Notes under the pieces: generated by a model | Databases searched by the model: none | What the model was told of the DNA's origin: nothing | Seen by the model: only the letters and a program-made list of their open reading frames with translations | Assembly (NCBI GenBank): GCA_024036415.1 | Contig: JAMWET010006979.1 | Coordinates: 338,501 to 402,500, forward strand | DNA length: 64,000 nucleotides | DNA from: Prochilodus magdalenae | Taxonomy: Eukaryota > Chordata > Actinopteri > Characiformes > Prochilodontidae | Direction: 5' to 3' | Shown here: one piece after another, positions 1-29,724 of the stretch | How positions within the stretch are numbered: position 1 is the first letter of the stretch | How the letters are laid out: each line of letters begins with the position of its first letter | Program-made: the position numbers and the translations under genes

Positions 1-1379
1 AATAACTTAGTAAATCTGCATCAGTTGTCCCATATTCACATTTACAGCTTAGACCAGTGAAATGGTGACAAAACGTAACTGATTCAGAAGAAACTGTTGA
101 GCGTTCTTCCCTCAAGGCTTGTTAGTAGCAGCTAGACTTTGTCCACTTTGTTCACATTACATTTCACATTGATATAATTACTTTCAATCACTGTCCTCGG
201 CTCAGTCCCAACATTCAGCTATGGCTCACCCACCGATTATCACTGTTAGACAGTGTGAATGAATGACAGTGGCCTCAAAGCCTCTGTATGCCCCATTCAC
301 TCTCTGCTGTATGAAAAGATTAATGGAGCAATTCTGTCCTGTACTACTTGTACCAGTGCCCATTCATGGTGAGGTTGTGTGAATGGGGCAGGCCATACAT
401 GGCTGGACAGACTCTTTCATCCAGCGTGCGTAAGTGGACGAGAGCCAGCCCAGGGTCAATGACCTTTTGCAGAGGGCAGGGCTGGAATGGGTGCCCTACC
501 CTGCCCCAACCCTCCAGTCCTCACACATCCAGCATTGTGGGGGTCACAGCTTTGCACTGTTCCCACGTTATACTCAGCCTGGTCTATGGCGAGCAAAGAC
601 ATGAGCGAGTAACTGTACTGGACCAGTGTTTCTAACTCCACTACTGTAAATGGTGCTTCAGATATGGCAAATGTTAGACTCTTGAGAGACACTCCTTGTA
701 ATGATTATATTTGGACTCTGTGTTAGCAAGACTGATGTCAACATTATGGATCAATAGAGCAGATATGTTTTTAAAAACATTTTCACAATATGTTGTGTAA
801 AATCTCTTAAACTGGAAAGGACAAGAAAGAAACTGCTGGTGCCACCCTTAAAAAATACTGTCAAAAACTATAAGTACAAATTATTTTATTTAGCATTTTA
901 CACATGCCACTAGACACAGTCCCCCACGTCGTACCCTTTATTATGATAAAAGTAGTAAGTGGCGACTGTCAGCTTAGCCAGCAAAAAAGGGTAAAAGTGT
1001 GAGAACCATAAAACAAGCCCCAGGAGTATACAATATGAAACTTAAGGGCAGCAAGTTACTACAAGTAAGTTACTACATATCAGGACAGCGTCATTGGGAT
1101 TTTTTGCCTTTGCTGATAAAACCATGGGTCGTCAACATCTTATCAACTGATCTTTACATCACTTAGGCCTGTTTCTTGTGAATGTTTGATGTTAATCTAA
1201 GTTTTCTATTGAGCTTTGTTTGAACTTAAATGAGAGATTCACTTAATTTTAAGTCTTTGTTTTTTCTGGAAAGAGGTGAATATTAGCAGCGTTAAACAAA
1301 AAAGAAAATAATTTGTGAAGACAGTATTAAACTTGTTATTAATTTAACATTATTTTAATAATATTATTTTCCAAAGGAG
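1..1379. other. hdac4 intron, upstream part
   Basis: This is presumed intron of hdac4, because the first hdac4 exon seen begins at 6000 with an acceptor and a split codon. I see no exon, RNA gene or recognisable repeat here, only unique-looking AT-rich DNA. The upstream hdac4 exons (MEF2-binding and glutamine-rich N-terminus) must lie left of the window. Confidence 0.5.
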
Positions 1380-1872
1380 TGTCCAGGGTAGAACAATCAT
1401 TTTATTGGGGTGCTAGGGAAAACAAGGTGTAAGGTAACATTATGAGAGAATGGGTAGGTGTTGTGGTGTGGTCGTGAGTGGTTGATGTTATGAGGCAGCT
1501 ACAAGGAATTCGGAGACGGTCCAATCCATTTTCAGAATTTATTTGGTGTCACACGTGTTTAACATAAAACAAGATGGTTAGTAGGTCCCTGTTGACCTAT
1601 AAAAGGTACCTCGTACAGAGTGTGCAGCTAGCTTCACTTTAGCCCGACTACCGCCATTTTCCCCCATGCCTTTTTTATACCCCATACGCCCCTCCCACTA
1701 CACGGAGCATACCATTGCTGGGAGTTACCTAAAAGAGCATGGGACAGCAGTTCATACATATTCATACACATTACAAGACACGACACAAAGACTCTAGACA
1801 AATGACATTGACTAAACAATACCCAAGTGTAGGAGTTTAGTGATGTGTCTGGCGCCTTGACATCACACACCA
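1380..1872 (-). repeat. 3' LTR of the Gmr1-like element
   Basis: On the minus strand this begins TGGTGTGTGA just after a purine tract and ends CCCTGGACA, so it is bounded by TG and CA. Inside are a TATA-like box (TATAAAAAA, minus strand of 1671-1679) and an AATAAA signal (minus strand of 1538-1543), in the expected U3-R-U5 order. No matching copy is visible at the gag end, so the boundaries rest on these internal signals alone. Confidence 0.5.
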
Positions 1873-1873
1873 A

Positions 1874-1889
1874 CCCCCTCCCCCCACCC
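1874..1889 (-). other. Polypurine tract of the LTR element
   Basis: The minus strand reads GGGTGGGGGGAGGGGG directly before the presumed LTR start. A purine run in this place is the usual primer for plus-strand DNA synthesis in LTR retroelements. Confidence 0.55.
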
Positions 1890-1899
1890 AACCTAGGTG

Positions 1900-2860
1900 C
1901 GTCAGTCTTCTGAATGACGTGACAAATAATCGGCTGTTATGTTTTGGGAACCCTTCTTATACTGCACCGTGAACCTAAATGGTTGTAAAGACAAATACCA
2001 TCTAGTAATTCTAGCATTAGTGTCTTTCATGCATGCCATCCATTGCAGTGCTCTGTTTCAAGAGTGAACCCAGCCCCGACTAGATAATACTTAAGAGAAT
2101 CTAAGGCCCACTTTACAGCTAGCGCCTCCTTCTCTACTGTTGAATATCTAGTCTCTCTTGGAAACAACTTCCGACTGATGTACAGAATGGGTTTTTGTTA
2201 ATCCCCTTCTCCCTGGGGTAACACCACTCCCAGACCAAAACCAGAAGCATCTGTTTGCACTATGAAGGGTTTGATGAAGTCTGGACTTCTCAGCAGTTCC
2301 TGGAATGCTGCTTCACATTCGGCAGTCCACCATACTCTTTGAGGCATGTCCTTTTTTGTGAGGTCTGTTAAAACAGCTGCATGACTAGCAAAGTCAGGGA
2401 TAAAACGCCGATACCATCCAACTAACCCCAGGAATGATCTCACCCTTTTCTTGGTTGTTGGAACTGGGCTCGCTCTGATGGCTTCAACCTTGACTCTGCT
2501 TCCCAAATAACTGCTGCATTTGGCAGGTTTGATTGTTTGTCCCCATCGTCAATGTACGCTGCAGCATACTCCTCAGTGCCTCTTAGTACTTTGTCCATCA
2601 GTCTTTGAAAGGTTGCTGCCGCTCCATGCAAACCAAAAGCCATAACTTTAAAATGATAAAGTCCACTTGGTATGCTGTCAATTCTCTAGCTGCTGGGTCC
2701 AACAGGACTTGCCAGTACCCCTTACAGAGATCAAGGGTGGTAAGAAATGCTGCCTTACCGAACCTCTCAATCAGTTCGTCTGCTCATTCTTCAGGTTTGG
2801 GGATTAGACGTGCTGGCACCCTGCAACAAGTTTGCCGAATAGGCTCTAGTCTTTATTAGT
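1900..2860 (-). pseudogene. Reverse transcriptase / RNase H relic
   Basis: The minus strand encodes, in broken frames, a reverse transcriptase with [16 protein letters not shown] and the catalytic-site motif YIDD (around 2545). The connection region YRRFIPDFA follows, then RNase H pieces (QTDASGFGLGVVLPQGEGD, EALAVKWALDSLKYYL). These are typical Ty3/gypsy motifs. Frameshifts near 2510 and 2640 and several stops interrupt it. It lies after integrase in reading order, which is what makes the element unusual. Confidence 0.75.
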
Positions 2861-3089
2861 TGAATTTGTGCTGTGCCATGATTGTCCTCCCTGCTCTGCA
2901 TTAAAGAGTGACGCTGGCAGAATCGTTGCTATCTGCCTCTGCTGGTCCTCACTGTGGTGTGACACATCTGGTGCGACTGGTGCTGTACTTGGGGCCCAGA
3001 AAGTACTGCTCTTGGTGTTTCTCCTCATCTCCTATGGCCCTTATCCACAAATTGAGGGATGATAAGGGCTCTCTCATGCTACTTCCTGA

Positions 3090-4164
3090 GCATATTGATG
3101 TGGAAGCATTGCACCTTTTTCTTGCGATCTGGCAGCGACAGTTCATAGGTGGTCTTGTTGATCATCTTCTGAACCGTGTAGGGTCATTGCCATTTTGCAA
3201 GTAAGCCACTGTCCAATGTTGGCAATAGAATGAGTGCTCTATCACCTGGCTTTAACTCATGATGTCTTGCTGCTCTGTCATACCACACCTTCTGCTTTGC
3301 TTGAGCTGCCTTCATGTGTTCATGGACTATTGCTGATAGATCTGCCATTTTGTCCCTCATTTTGAGCACAAAGGAGAGGACGTTCAACTTTTCAGTGGGG
3401 TTGTCGCCTTCCCATGCCTCCTTAAGGACGTCCAATGGCCCTCTCATTTCTCTTCCAAAAAGCAATTCAAATGGAGTGAAGCCTGAAGAAGCTTGTGGGA
3501 CCTCTCTGTAAGAAACTGTAAGATAATAGGGAAGTCACATATCCCAGTCTGAACCTGTGTCATCCACAGACTTTTTCAACATAGACTTCAGGATTTTGTT
3601 AAAGCCTAACAGAGTGTAAACATCTTTTGGAAGTTTTGATGTAAAATTTGTGCCCTGGTCTGTAAGAATTTCTCTCGGTATTATTACCCTTAAAATGAAC
3701 TGAATCAGTGTGTTAACTATTTGTCTTGCTTTGACCTTTCTGATGGGAAAAGCTTTAGGATATCTAGTAGCATAAATCACATATGACCAAAATGTAGAGA
3801 TTACCCTGTCTGCTTCTGGCTAACGGACCGACTATGTCCATTGCTACTCTTGAGAAAGGAATGTCAGTTATGGCATATTGGTGCCAATATGTCAGTTATG
3901 GCATATTGATCAATGGCACTGCATCAGATTTTTTGGTAGGAGCTGTTAACTGGCACTGGACAATTTTTACTCCACCACATGCAAATATTGGCGTGGCCAG
4001 TAAAATCTGCTGGCTATCCTACTCAGTGTTTTAGCCTGCCCTAAATGGCCTGCCCATGGGTCTGAGTGACCCATTTCACACACTTTTTCAGTTAAGCAAG
4101 ATAGTAGAATTAGCTGTTCAATTCTATTTTCCACCTTATACAAACAATTATTTTTAATTACCAA
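3090..4164 (-). pseudogene. Integrase relic of the Gmr1-like element
   Basis: On the minus strand an HHCC-type zinc-binding segment (GHLGQAKTLSRIASRFYWPR, about 4100-4000) is followed by a core fragment (PREILTDQGTNFTSKLP, about 3680-3625). A C-terminal segment ends near 3184 and includes VWYDRAARHHELKPGDRALI, resembling the GPY/F-type end of gypsy integrases. The reading frame is interrupted between these blocks and part of the core is missing or unreadable. It lies between protease and reverse transcriptase. Confidence 0.7.
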
Positions 4165-4396
4165 CTCTTTGAAAGCTGTTAGTGCTGTTGACCATGGACA
4201 ACAGGTTTCAAAGCGCTATCCTGTTTCTGCAGCTCTGCAATGTTATCAGGTAAAACCGCCGTTTCTATCGTAGTTTTTTGGTTTAACTCATGGATTTGTG
4301 TGCCCCTTAGTTTCTCCTGCCATTTTCAGCTTTAGTTTTCTTTCTTTTAGGCTCCTCTGCAAAAGGGAGTTCCTGAAATGCTTTTACATCTGTCTC

Positions 4397-4620
4397 TTAA
4401 ATTTTGTTTCTAGCACTCTGCCCTCTTGTAATATTAATTTCAGCTGGTTTTGTGTTCAAATTTAACAAGTCCACCAGAACTGGAATATCTCTGCCCGTAG
4501 GGTAAATTTGCTCATCACCGTGAATGCATTTGATTTTAATACTACCTGTGTGCTGAACTTGAACTGAGTCTAGACATTTTTCAACAACCAATGTCTGGCT
4601 AGCTCCAGTATCAACTAAAG
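4397..4620 (-). pseudogene. Aspartic protease region relic
   Basis: The minus strand carries a short protease-like stretch: a TGASQT-like segment just before VVEKCLDSVQVQHTG, then IKIKCIHGDEQIYPTG and IPVLVDLLN. This matches retropepsins of gypsy-type elements in placement (after gag, before integrase) and general pattern. The active-site segment is split by a frameshift near 4600-4640. Confidence 0.5.
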
Positions 4621-4697
4621 CTTTGAAGGTTGTGTCCTATTTTCACTGGGACTAACACTTCTTTACTCTGGTCGCTTGGTTTAAAAATTTCACCACT

Positions 4698-5625
4698 TCA
4701 TGGCGAATAACACAACTGGTTAGTGCCAGTGAGTATTCTGGGGCAAACCCTGCTTTTGTGACCTGCCCGGCCACAGCTAAAGCACTTAATCGGTATTGGT
4801 TCAGTTCTAGAGCCAAAATCCCTTTTCTTTTCTACACCACTGGCAACAAATTTTTGTCGACACTGAGAATTACTGTTTGACCATGGCGATTTACAACTAC
4901 CCCCAACTCCTTCAGACTTACCCGACCGAATAACCCGACCAAATAAATGGCCATTCCCTTTCTGAGATGGCTTCCAACTGGAAGTCGGCAACAGTCCCTC
5001 TTGCTGCGATGAACGCGTCCGCCAATTCCACAGCTTAGATCGTTGATATAGGGCTGCGTTCAATGATCCAGCTTCTTAGCTCGGCGTTTAAAATCTGGAG
5101 ATACTGTTCCAGCACAATCGCATCTCCGATTTGTTCCTTGGACTTTTCTGCCGGTACCATCCATTTTTCATAAAGTCCTTCCTCCTTTAGCGTTGGCATC
5201 CGTGGTGCTGGCCATGCAATCTGTGTGGGCGCTACTGGTTGGCGAGAGGCTTCTGGCCTACTCACTGAGTGCTATGGCGTTGATTTGAGGATCCTGGAAC
5301 TGAGAGCGTCCGGTGCTGCTGATACTCTCTCGTCTTGCATCCCCGCGTAATAGCTCTGATTCTGTCACACTTCAGTTTGCAACAGTCCGAACTGGTGCTG
5401 CATTGTTCTCCACCTCTGTTCCTGGGCTTCATCTTTGTCATTTTGGGCTTTTATAAAGTTCTGAAGCAACTCACTTAGCTGCTTAACGCTGCATGTCGTG
5501 CTGCTCGTTTGCGAGGATGAAGGTTGGGGCTCTCTCAGCTCCTCATCGGCATGTTCCGATTCAAGCGTAGGTACTACTGGAATTCTTTTTGGCGGCATCT
5601 CTGAATACTGTGGCTCCGTTGACAC
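4698..5625 (-). pseudogene. Gag relic with CCHC zinc knuckle
   Basis: On the minus strand an open stretch begins with Met at 5625. It is followed, after frameshifts, by a Gag-like region that ends in one zinc knuckle, CFSCGRAGHKSRVC (C-X2-C-X4-H-X4-C, about 4780-4735). A single knuckle at the Gag C-terminus is the nucleocapsid-type RNA-binding motif. At least two frame changes separate the start from the knuckle, so no intact Gag is made. Confidence 0.65.
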
Positions 5626-5999
5626 AGTAGGTTAGACACTGGCCTTCTGTGGTATTAGCAGGAACTTATACTCAGCGCTGGACGTTACTTTGATAAAATT
5701 ATGATTTATATTTTATTACATTATTTTAATAATAATTTTAAGAAAACTTTCTTATGCAAAGGTTTGCTAATGCTAACGTTAGCAGTTCACCCCTATGCTA
5801 CATGTTTATGTTAGAGTGGAAGAATCTAATGGCTGTAGTAAGTCCATAAATAATTAATGTAAAGAAAGCTGCGGTAGCCATAAGGATAGCACTGGCCTTC
5901 CTAGCCACCCTATGATTCTGTTGTTGAAACAAACTCTTTGATGTGACATAAATGATCTGATCTTGTTATTTAGATTACCCCTGTTTTTCTTTTTATTAG

Positions 6000-26167
<20,168 letters not shown>

Positions 26168-28315
26168 TGTTGCAGCCAACTGGATCCAAGAATGATTCCT
26201 ACACTACACTTGTGAGGTCCTCAGGGTCTCTACGTGTTTCCTTTTGTCTCCCCTGGCTGAGGGCAGTGTTAGACAGCCCATAAGGCAGTGAGAGGGGGGC
26301 ATTAGGGCAGAAAGCCTAACTGGAAACGTTAGCGCTGACAGCCCACTAGCACTGTGGCCCCACGCTATGCGTACAAGTTGCAGAGACTCGAGATGTTTAT
26401 TGGAGGTGCTTCTGATGGTGACCATAACCGACCAACAGCCTGTCGCACGTGTTGTGGCCCATTATTTTCAGCCAGTAGTTTATCATTCAGAGAGATAAGA
26501 AGAGAGAATTTGTGGAGAGAGGAATGAAAGGTGAGGTGTACAAGAGAGGTGAAGGGTCCAGCTACCCTTCTGAGGCAAACCTGAAATCGTTTTACTTGCA
26601 TCACTAGACTTTTTGTGCAGCTCTCGCTTGGCCTATAGTAAAGCAGAGGGACTGCAGATGAGTGAAGCGTTTTTCACCGCAAGATGGTGCTGTGTCTAAT
26701 TGCCACCTCTGAGGTTTCGAAGTGGTTTTAACCACACAAGCGTGTGTGCCTTTATTGAGAGCTGGTGGATTTTAGAAAGAAATCTAAGGAGCTCTGCCTT
26801 AAATCAGTTTTTTCAAAGTGAAAAAGGACATTATCCATCATTCGGGTGGATTTCAGTGGATGGCAAACAAGCTTGCAAATGGCAGAAATCCTGTTCAGCA
26901 TGTTTACTCGGACAGTGGTGTTGACTGTTAGGTCTACCTGAAAAATGTCTACAATTGACTTCACTTGTTCTTATTCCTCAGTGATGTGCTGTACAAATGC
27001 TTTGAACTGTAGTTGCCAGTAAAACCGTAGGAATTACCATGGACAAGAAGTTTATGATATTGAGCCAAGCTTAGTAATTATTCACTCAGTCAAGCTTTTG
27101 CAAGAGAGGCGTGAGATGGCCTTCATTTTCCAGAAACAATTTATTACTTAACTGGCATGTGCATAGCAAAAGAGTAGTCAGCTGCAAAATTAGAACGCTC
27201 TAAAGACTAATCGATATGAAGAAGAAGAAAAACTAACCAAAGCATGGGTTTGCATTCAGTTTTGCAACACTATTTTAAACTCAATCTTGTGAACTTGTTC
27301 CTGTGCTGTCACAAAACACTCTGTGGGTGAAATTGAGAGAGAGATTGAATGACTCATTTGGTCACAGAAGGAAAATGTTTTCAAACAGCATTTCAGGAGG
27401 AATGGTCTTGGATCTGCTGTAGAACGTATGGAGAAAACAAAAGGACAATCAAAAAAAGTCTAAAAGTGCCGGTTTGTTCCGAAGACCCCCTGAGCATGAG
27501 AATGAAGCTGTCTGCGTGCATGATTAAGTATCTTTTGTTTTAAGTCTAGAGTTTGCACTCGAGTTTGACTTCCTTTGAGCCAGCCATGACTCCGCAAGGG
27601 GTTGTACCCAAAAGACTGAACAGGTTGGCTCACTAACATCAATACAAACTCCTCATACCTTGTACATTTGAACTTCTTAGTTACATTAGAGTCATGTTGA
27701 TATTGTTAACATTATTACCTTCGTATGTTTTGTACCTTTATTTTGTACAACATTCCAGTTCAGCATTTTCCCATTTGTACTTTGCATTGTTTTAATATAT
27801 TTTTAACTTATTGTTTGTGTAGATGGATTCTATTTTATTTAGCTGTTACTTGTACAGTATACATTTGGTACCATGTACTTTAACATCATGTGATGAACAC
27901 CTGGCTCATGGCCATTTCTATTTTGTACATTTTCTCACAAGGACTGACTGTACTTCATGTTCTGTTCATAGTAAATTTCTATATGAAAGAAATATATCAT
28001 GAATATAAAGCAAACTGACTTTTCTCATTATGAACATTCATCTGTGTTCTATACAAAGCATTACTGAGTATATTTGAATTCAAGTGATTTCTGAGTTCTG
28101 TATTCACCTGTGTAAACACAGCTAAACTGTGCACGATGCAAACTCACTTTATTCCAGCGTACTGTCATTTAAGTGTGAAAGTTCACACACACACGCAAAC
28201 ACAACACTTGCTTTGCAAATGTTGACCCATGTTAAGTTTCCATGTTAGTCTGGAGGGCAGCTCTTTTATCATGTAGCCGGTAAAAGGAACATAACAATAA
28301 AGACTCATAATTAAA
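26168..28315 (+). other. hdac4: hdac4 3' UTR
   Basis: About 2.1 kb from the stop to just after AATAAA at 28296-28301. No other coding exon is visible. It holds a match to the miR-1/206 seed site, ACATTCCA (27750-27757), and a miR-29 seed match TGGTGCT (26685-26691). HDAC4 is a known target of both microRNAs in mammals. The 3' limit is inferred from the poly(A) signal. Confidence 0.7.
28296..28301 (+). terminator. hdac4: hdac4 poly(A) signal
   Basis: Canonical AATAAA, the last one before the twist 3' end on the opposite strand. An AATATA variant near 27993 could give a shorter form. Confidence 0.6.
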
Positions 28316-28400
28316 GGTTGATTCTGAAAATATATTATTTTCTATCACATATAAAATGTGTTACATGCAGAAGATGTTAATAGTGTTTTTAAATTACAGT

Positions 28401-28406
28401 TTTATT
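28401..28406 (-). terminator. twist poly(A) signal
   Basis: AATAAA on the minus strand, about 660 bases after the twist stop codon. The predicted cleavage site near 28380 lies within about 60-70 bases of the hdac4 3' end. Confidence 0.55.
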
Positions 28407-29067
28407 ATAAACCACATTTTACTGAGAAGACAAAAGCATGGAAAACCTACAGAAAATCTGTCACAGAAAACAAAGCATACACTGTTGATTGTTAACATCA
28501 CCAAACACATGACACAAAAGAGGTGACAATATACAAGACCACGAGGCGACATAGACATCCTTCACTGCATGTATGCTGAGGGGGGAAAAAAACCATCGTG
28601 TGGCACGACTTTCTCTCTGTTCCCATAAAATCATTATTACCATGTAACAGTTACCTTCTTCGCGATCAGCTTCCTCCCCTGCGTGCATAAAGCAGGCTGT
28701 CCTCTCTGCAGTGACGTAAATTCAGTGGCTTAAACATGGACAGACTGCCATGCTAAAATGTGTCCTTGGCGTCTTTGTGTTTGCACTGTTCTACAGTGTT
28801 CTTTAAGGTTACCGCCTTTTCTCTCCTCCAGTCAGCGGGTCTTTTTAAGCTGGTCTCACAGGAATTGATCTCGCAGGGCCTCTACGCAAACAGCTGAAGT
28901 AAAAGTCAGAGTCGCAGGCTGAGGCAAGACAGGAGGCCTAAACGCTCTGCCTCAGGCATCACCGTTGTTGCCATTTATTATGCAATCCCTGTCTGACCTG
29001 CGCTTACCTTGAGGTAGCACAGAAGACGTTGTCTAGCTGAACAGTGTGGATCTGTCAGCAACTGCCA
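28407..29067 (-). other. twist 3' UTR
   Basis: From the stop codon to the AATAAA on the minus strand. No second exon is needed for the coding region. In other vertebrates Twist genes carry an intron in the 3' UTR, and I cannot exclude one here. Confidence 0.5.
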
Positions 29068-29553
29068 CTAGTTGGAAGAGGACATACCCCATGCTCCCTC
29101 CATCCTCCAGACGGAAAAGGCGTAGCTTAGTCTCTCCTGCACAGCATTGCTGCAGGCAAAGCTACTGCTTTCTGTGGTGTCACTCTGAAGCACTTGGTAG
29201 AGGAAATCGATGTATCTGGAGGCCAGCTTTAGTGTCTGGATCTTGCTCAGTTTGTCTGAGGGCAAGCTTGGGATCATTGTGCGCAAAGAGGCGAAGGCTT
29301 CATTCAGGGATTGAGTCCTCTGTCTCTCTCGAACGTTGGCCAGCACCCTCTGCTTCTGTGTGTCCTCAGTCGGCAGTCTGCTGACTGAATTTGCTTTTCT
29401 GCTCCGTTTAACCAGTGGAGAACTTCCCACCCAGGCTGGACATGAACTTAGTCTCTTGCTCCTCTCTGGGAGTGTGCTTGCTCTGTCGGAGTCTTCCTCA
29501 CTGCTGAGTAAACTCTCCACTGGGGACGGTGGGCAGCGCAAGTACTCCTTCAT
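29068..29553 (-). CDS. twist2: Twist-family bHLH transcription factor
   Basis: A 161-residue intronless coding sequence. The basic helix-loop-helix (about 68-122) contains [18 protein letters not shown], then [20 protein letters not shown] and [10 protein letters not shown]. The C-terminal Twist box ([15 protein letters not shown], 141-155) is intact. These two blocks identify Twist, a nuclear factor that dimerises with E proteins and controls mesoderm, skeletal and mesenchymal cell fate. There is no Gly-rich tract as in mammalian Twist1. The N-terminus ([16 protein letters not shown]) resembles the Twist2 start pattern, but the rest before the bHLH, the segment between bHLH and Twist box, and helix 1 (RTMIPSLP where RKIIPTLP is usual) have diverged. 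Position tail to tail with hdac4 favours twist2. The fish twist3 paralogue is the alternative. The start codon is the only Met before the bHLH. Confidence 0.9.
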   Translation of the reverse strand: MKEYLRCPPSPVESLLSSEEDSDRASTLPERSKRLSSCPAWVGSSPLVKRSRKANSVSRLPTEDTQKQRVLANVRERQRTQSLNEAFASLRTMIPSLPSDKLSKIQTLKLASRYIDFLYQVLQSDTTESSSFACSNAVQERLSYAFSVWRMEGAWGMSSSN

Positions 29554-29587
29554 GGTTTGGCATTAGATAGCACATGCAGAACACACC

Positions 29588-29596
29588 CTTTATAAA
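29588..29596 (-). promoter_or_regulatory. TATA-like box of the twist promoter
   Basis: The minus strand reads CCTTTATAAAGGG. It lies only about 40 bases before the start codon, so a start site 25-30 bases downstream would leave a leader of about ten bases. The box may therefore be used weakly or not at all. Confidence 0.45.
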
Positions 29597-29716
29597 GGAG
29601 TGGTAGCCTTGGGGGTTCATGAGAAATGGGTCACTATAAGGGGGTTTGTTCTTAGAAAGGTTCTACAGAGTTTTTATTGGCAGGCTGAGAAAAGGAACCT
29701 GCTCTCCACACACTCT

Positions 29717-29724
29717 GATTGGTC
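29717..29724 (-). promoter_or_regulatory. CCAAT box upstream of twist
   Basis: GACCAATC on the minus strand, about 125 bases upstream of the TATA-like box. This spacing is usual for NF-Y-type promoter elements. Confidence 0.4.

Larger units (their letters stand above)
1380..5690 (-). mobile_element. Gmr1-like Ty3/gypsy LTR retrotransposon, decayed
   Basis: Reading the minus strand, the order is gag with a zinc knuckle (about 5625-4735), an aspartic-protease region (about 4610-4400), integrase (about 4164-3090), reverse transcriptase (about 2860-2400), RNase H (about 2400-1900), a purine tract and an LTR-like end. The individual domains are of Ty3/gypsy type, but integrase lies before reverse transcriptase, which is the order of Ty1/copia. 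The known gypsy-lineage group with that order is Gmr1, described from cod and other deuterostomes. Frames are interrupted many times by stops and frameshifts, and no second LTR is evident at the gag end, so the copy is dead and probably 5' truncated. It sits in an hdac4 intron in antisense orientation. The outer limits are estimates. Confidence 0.75.
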
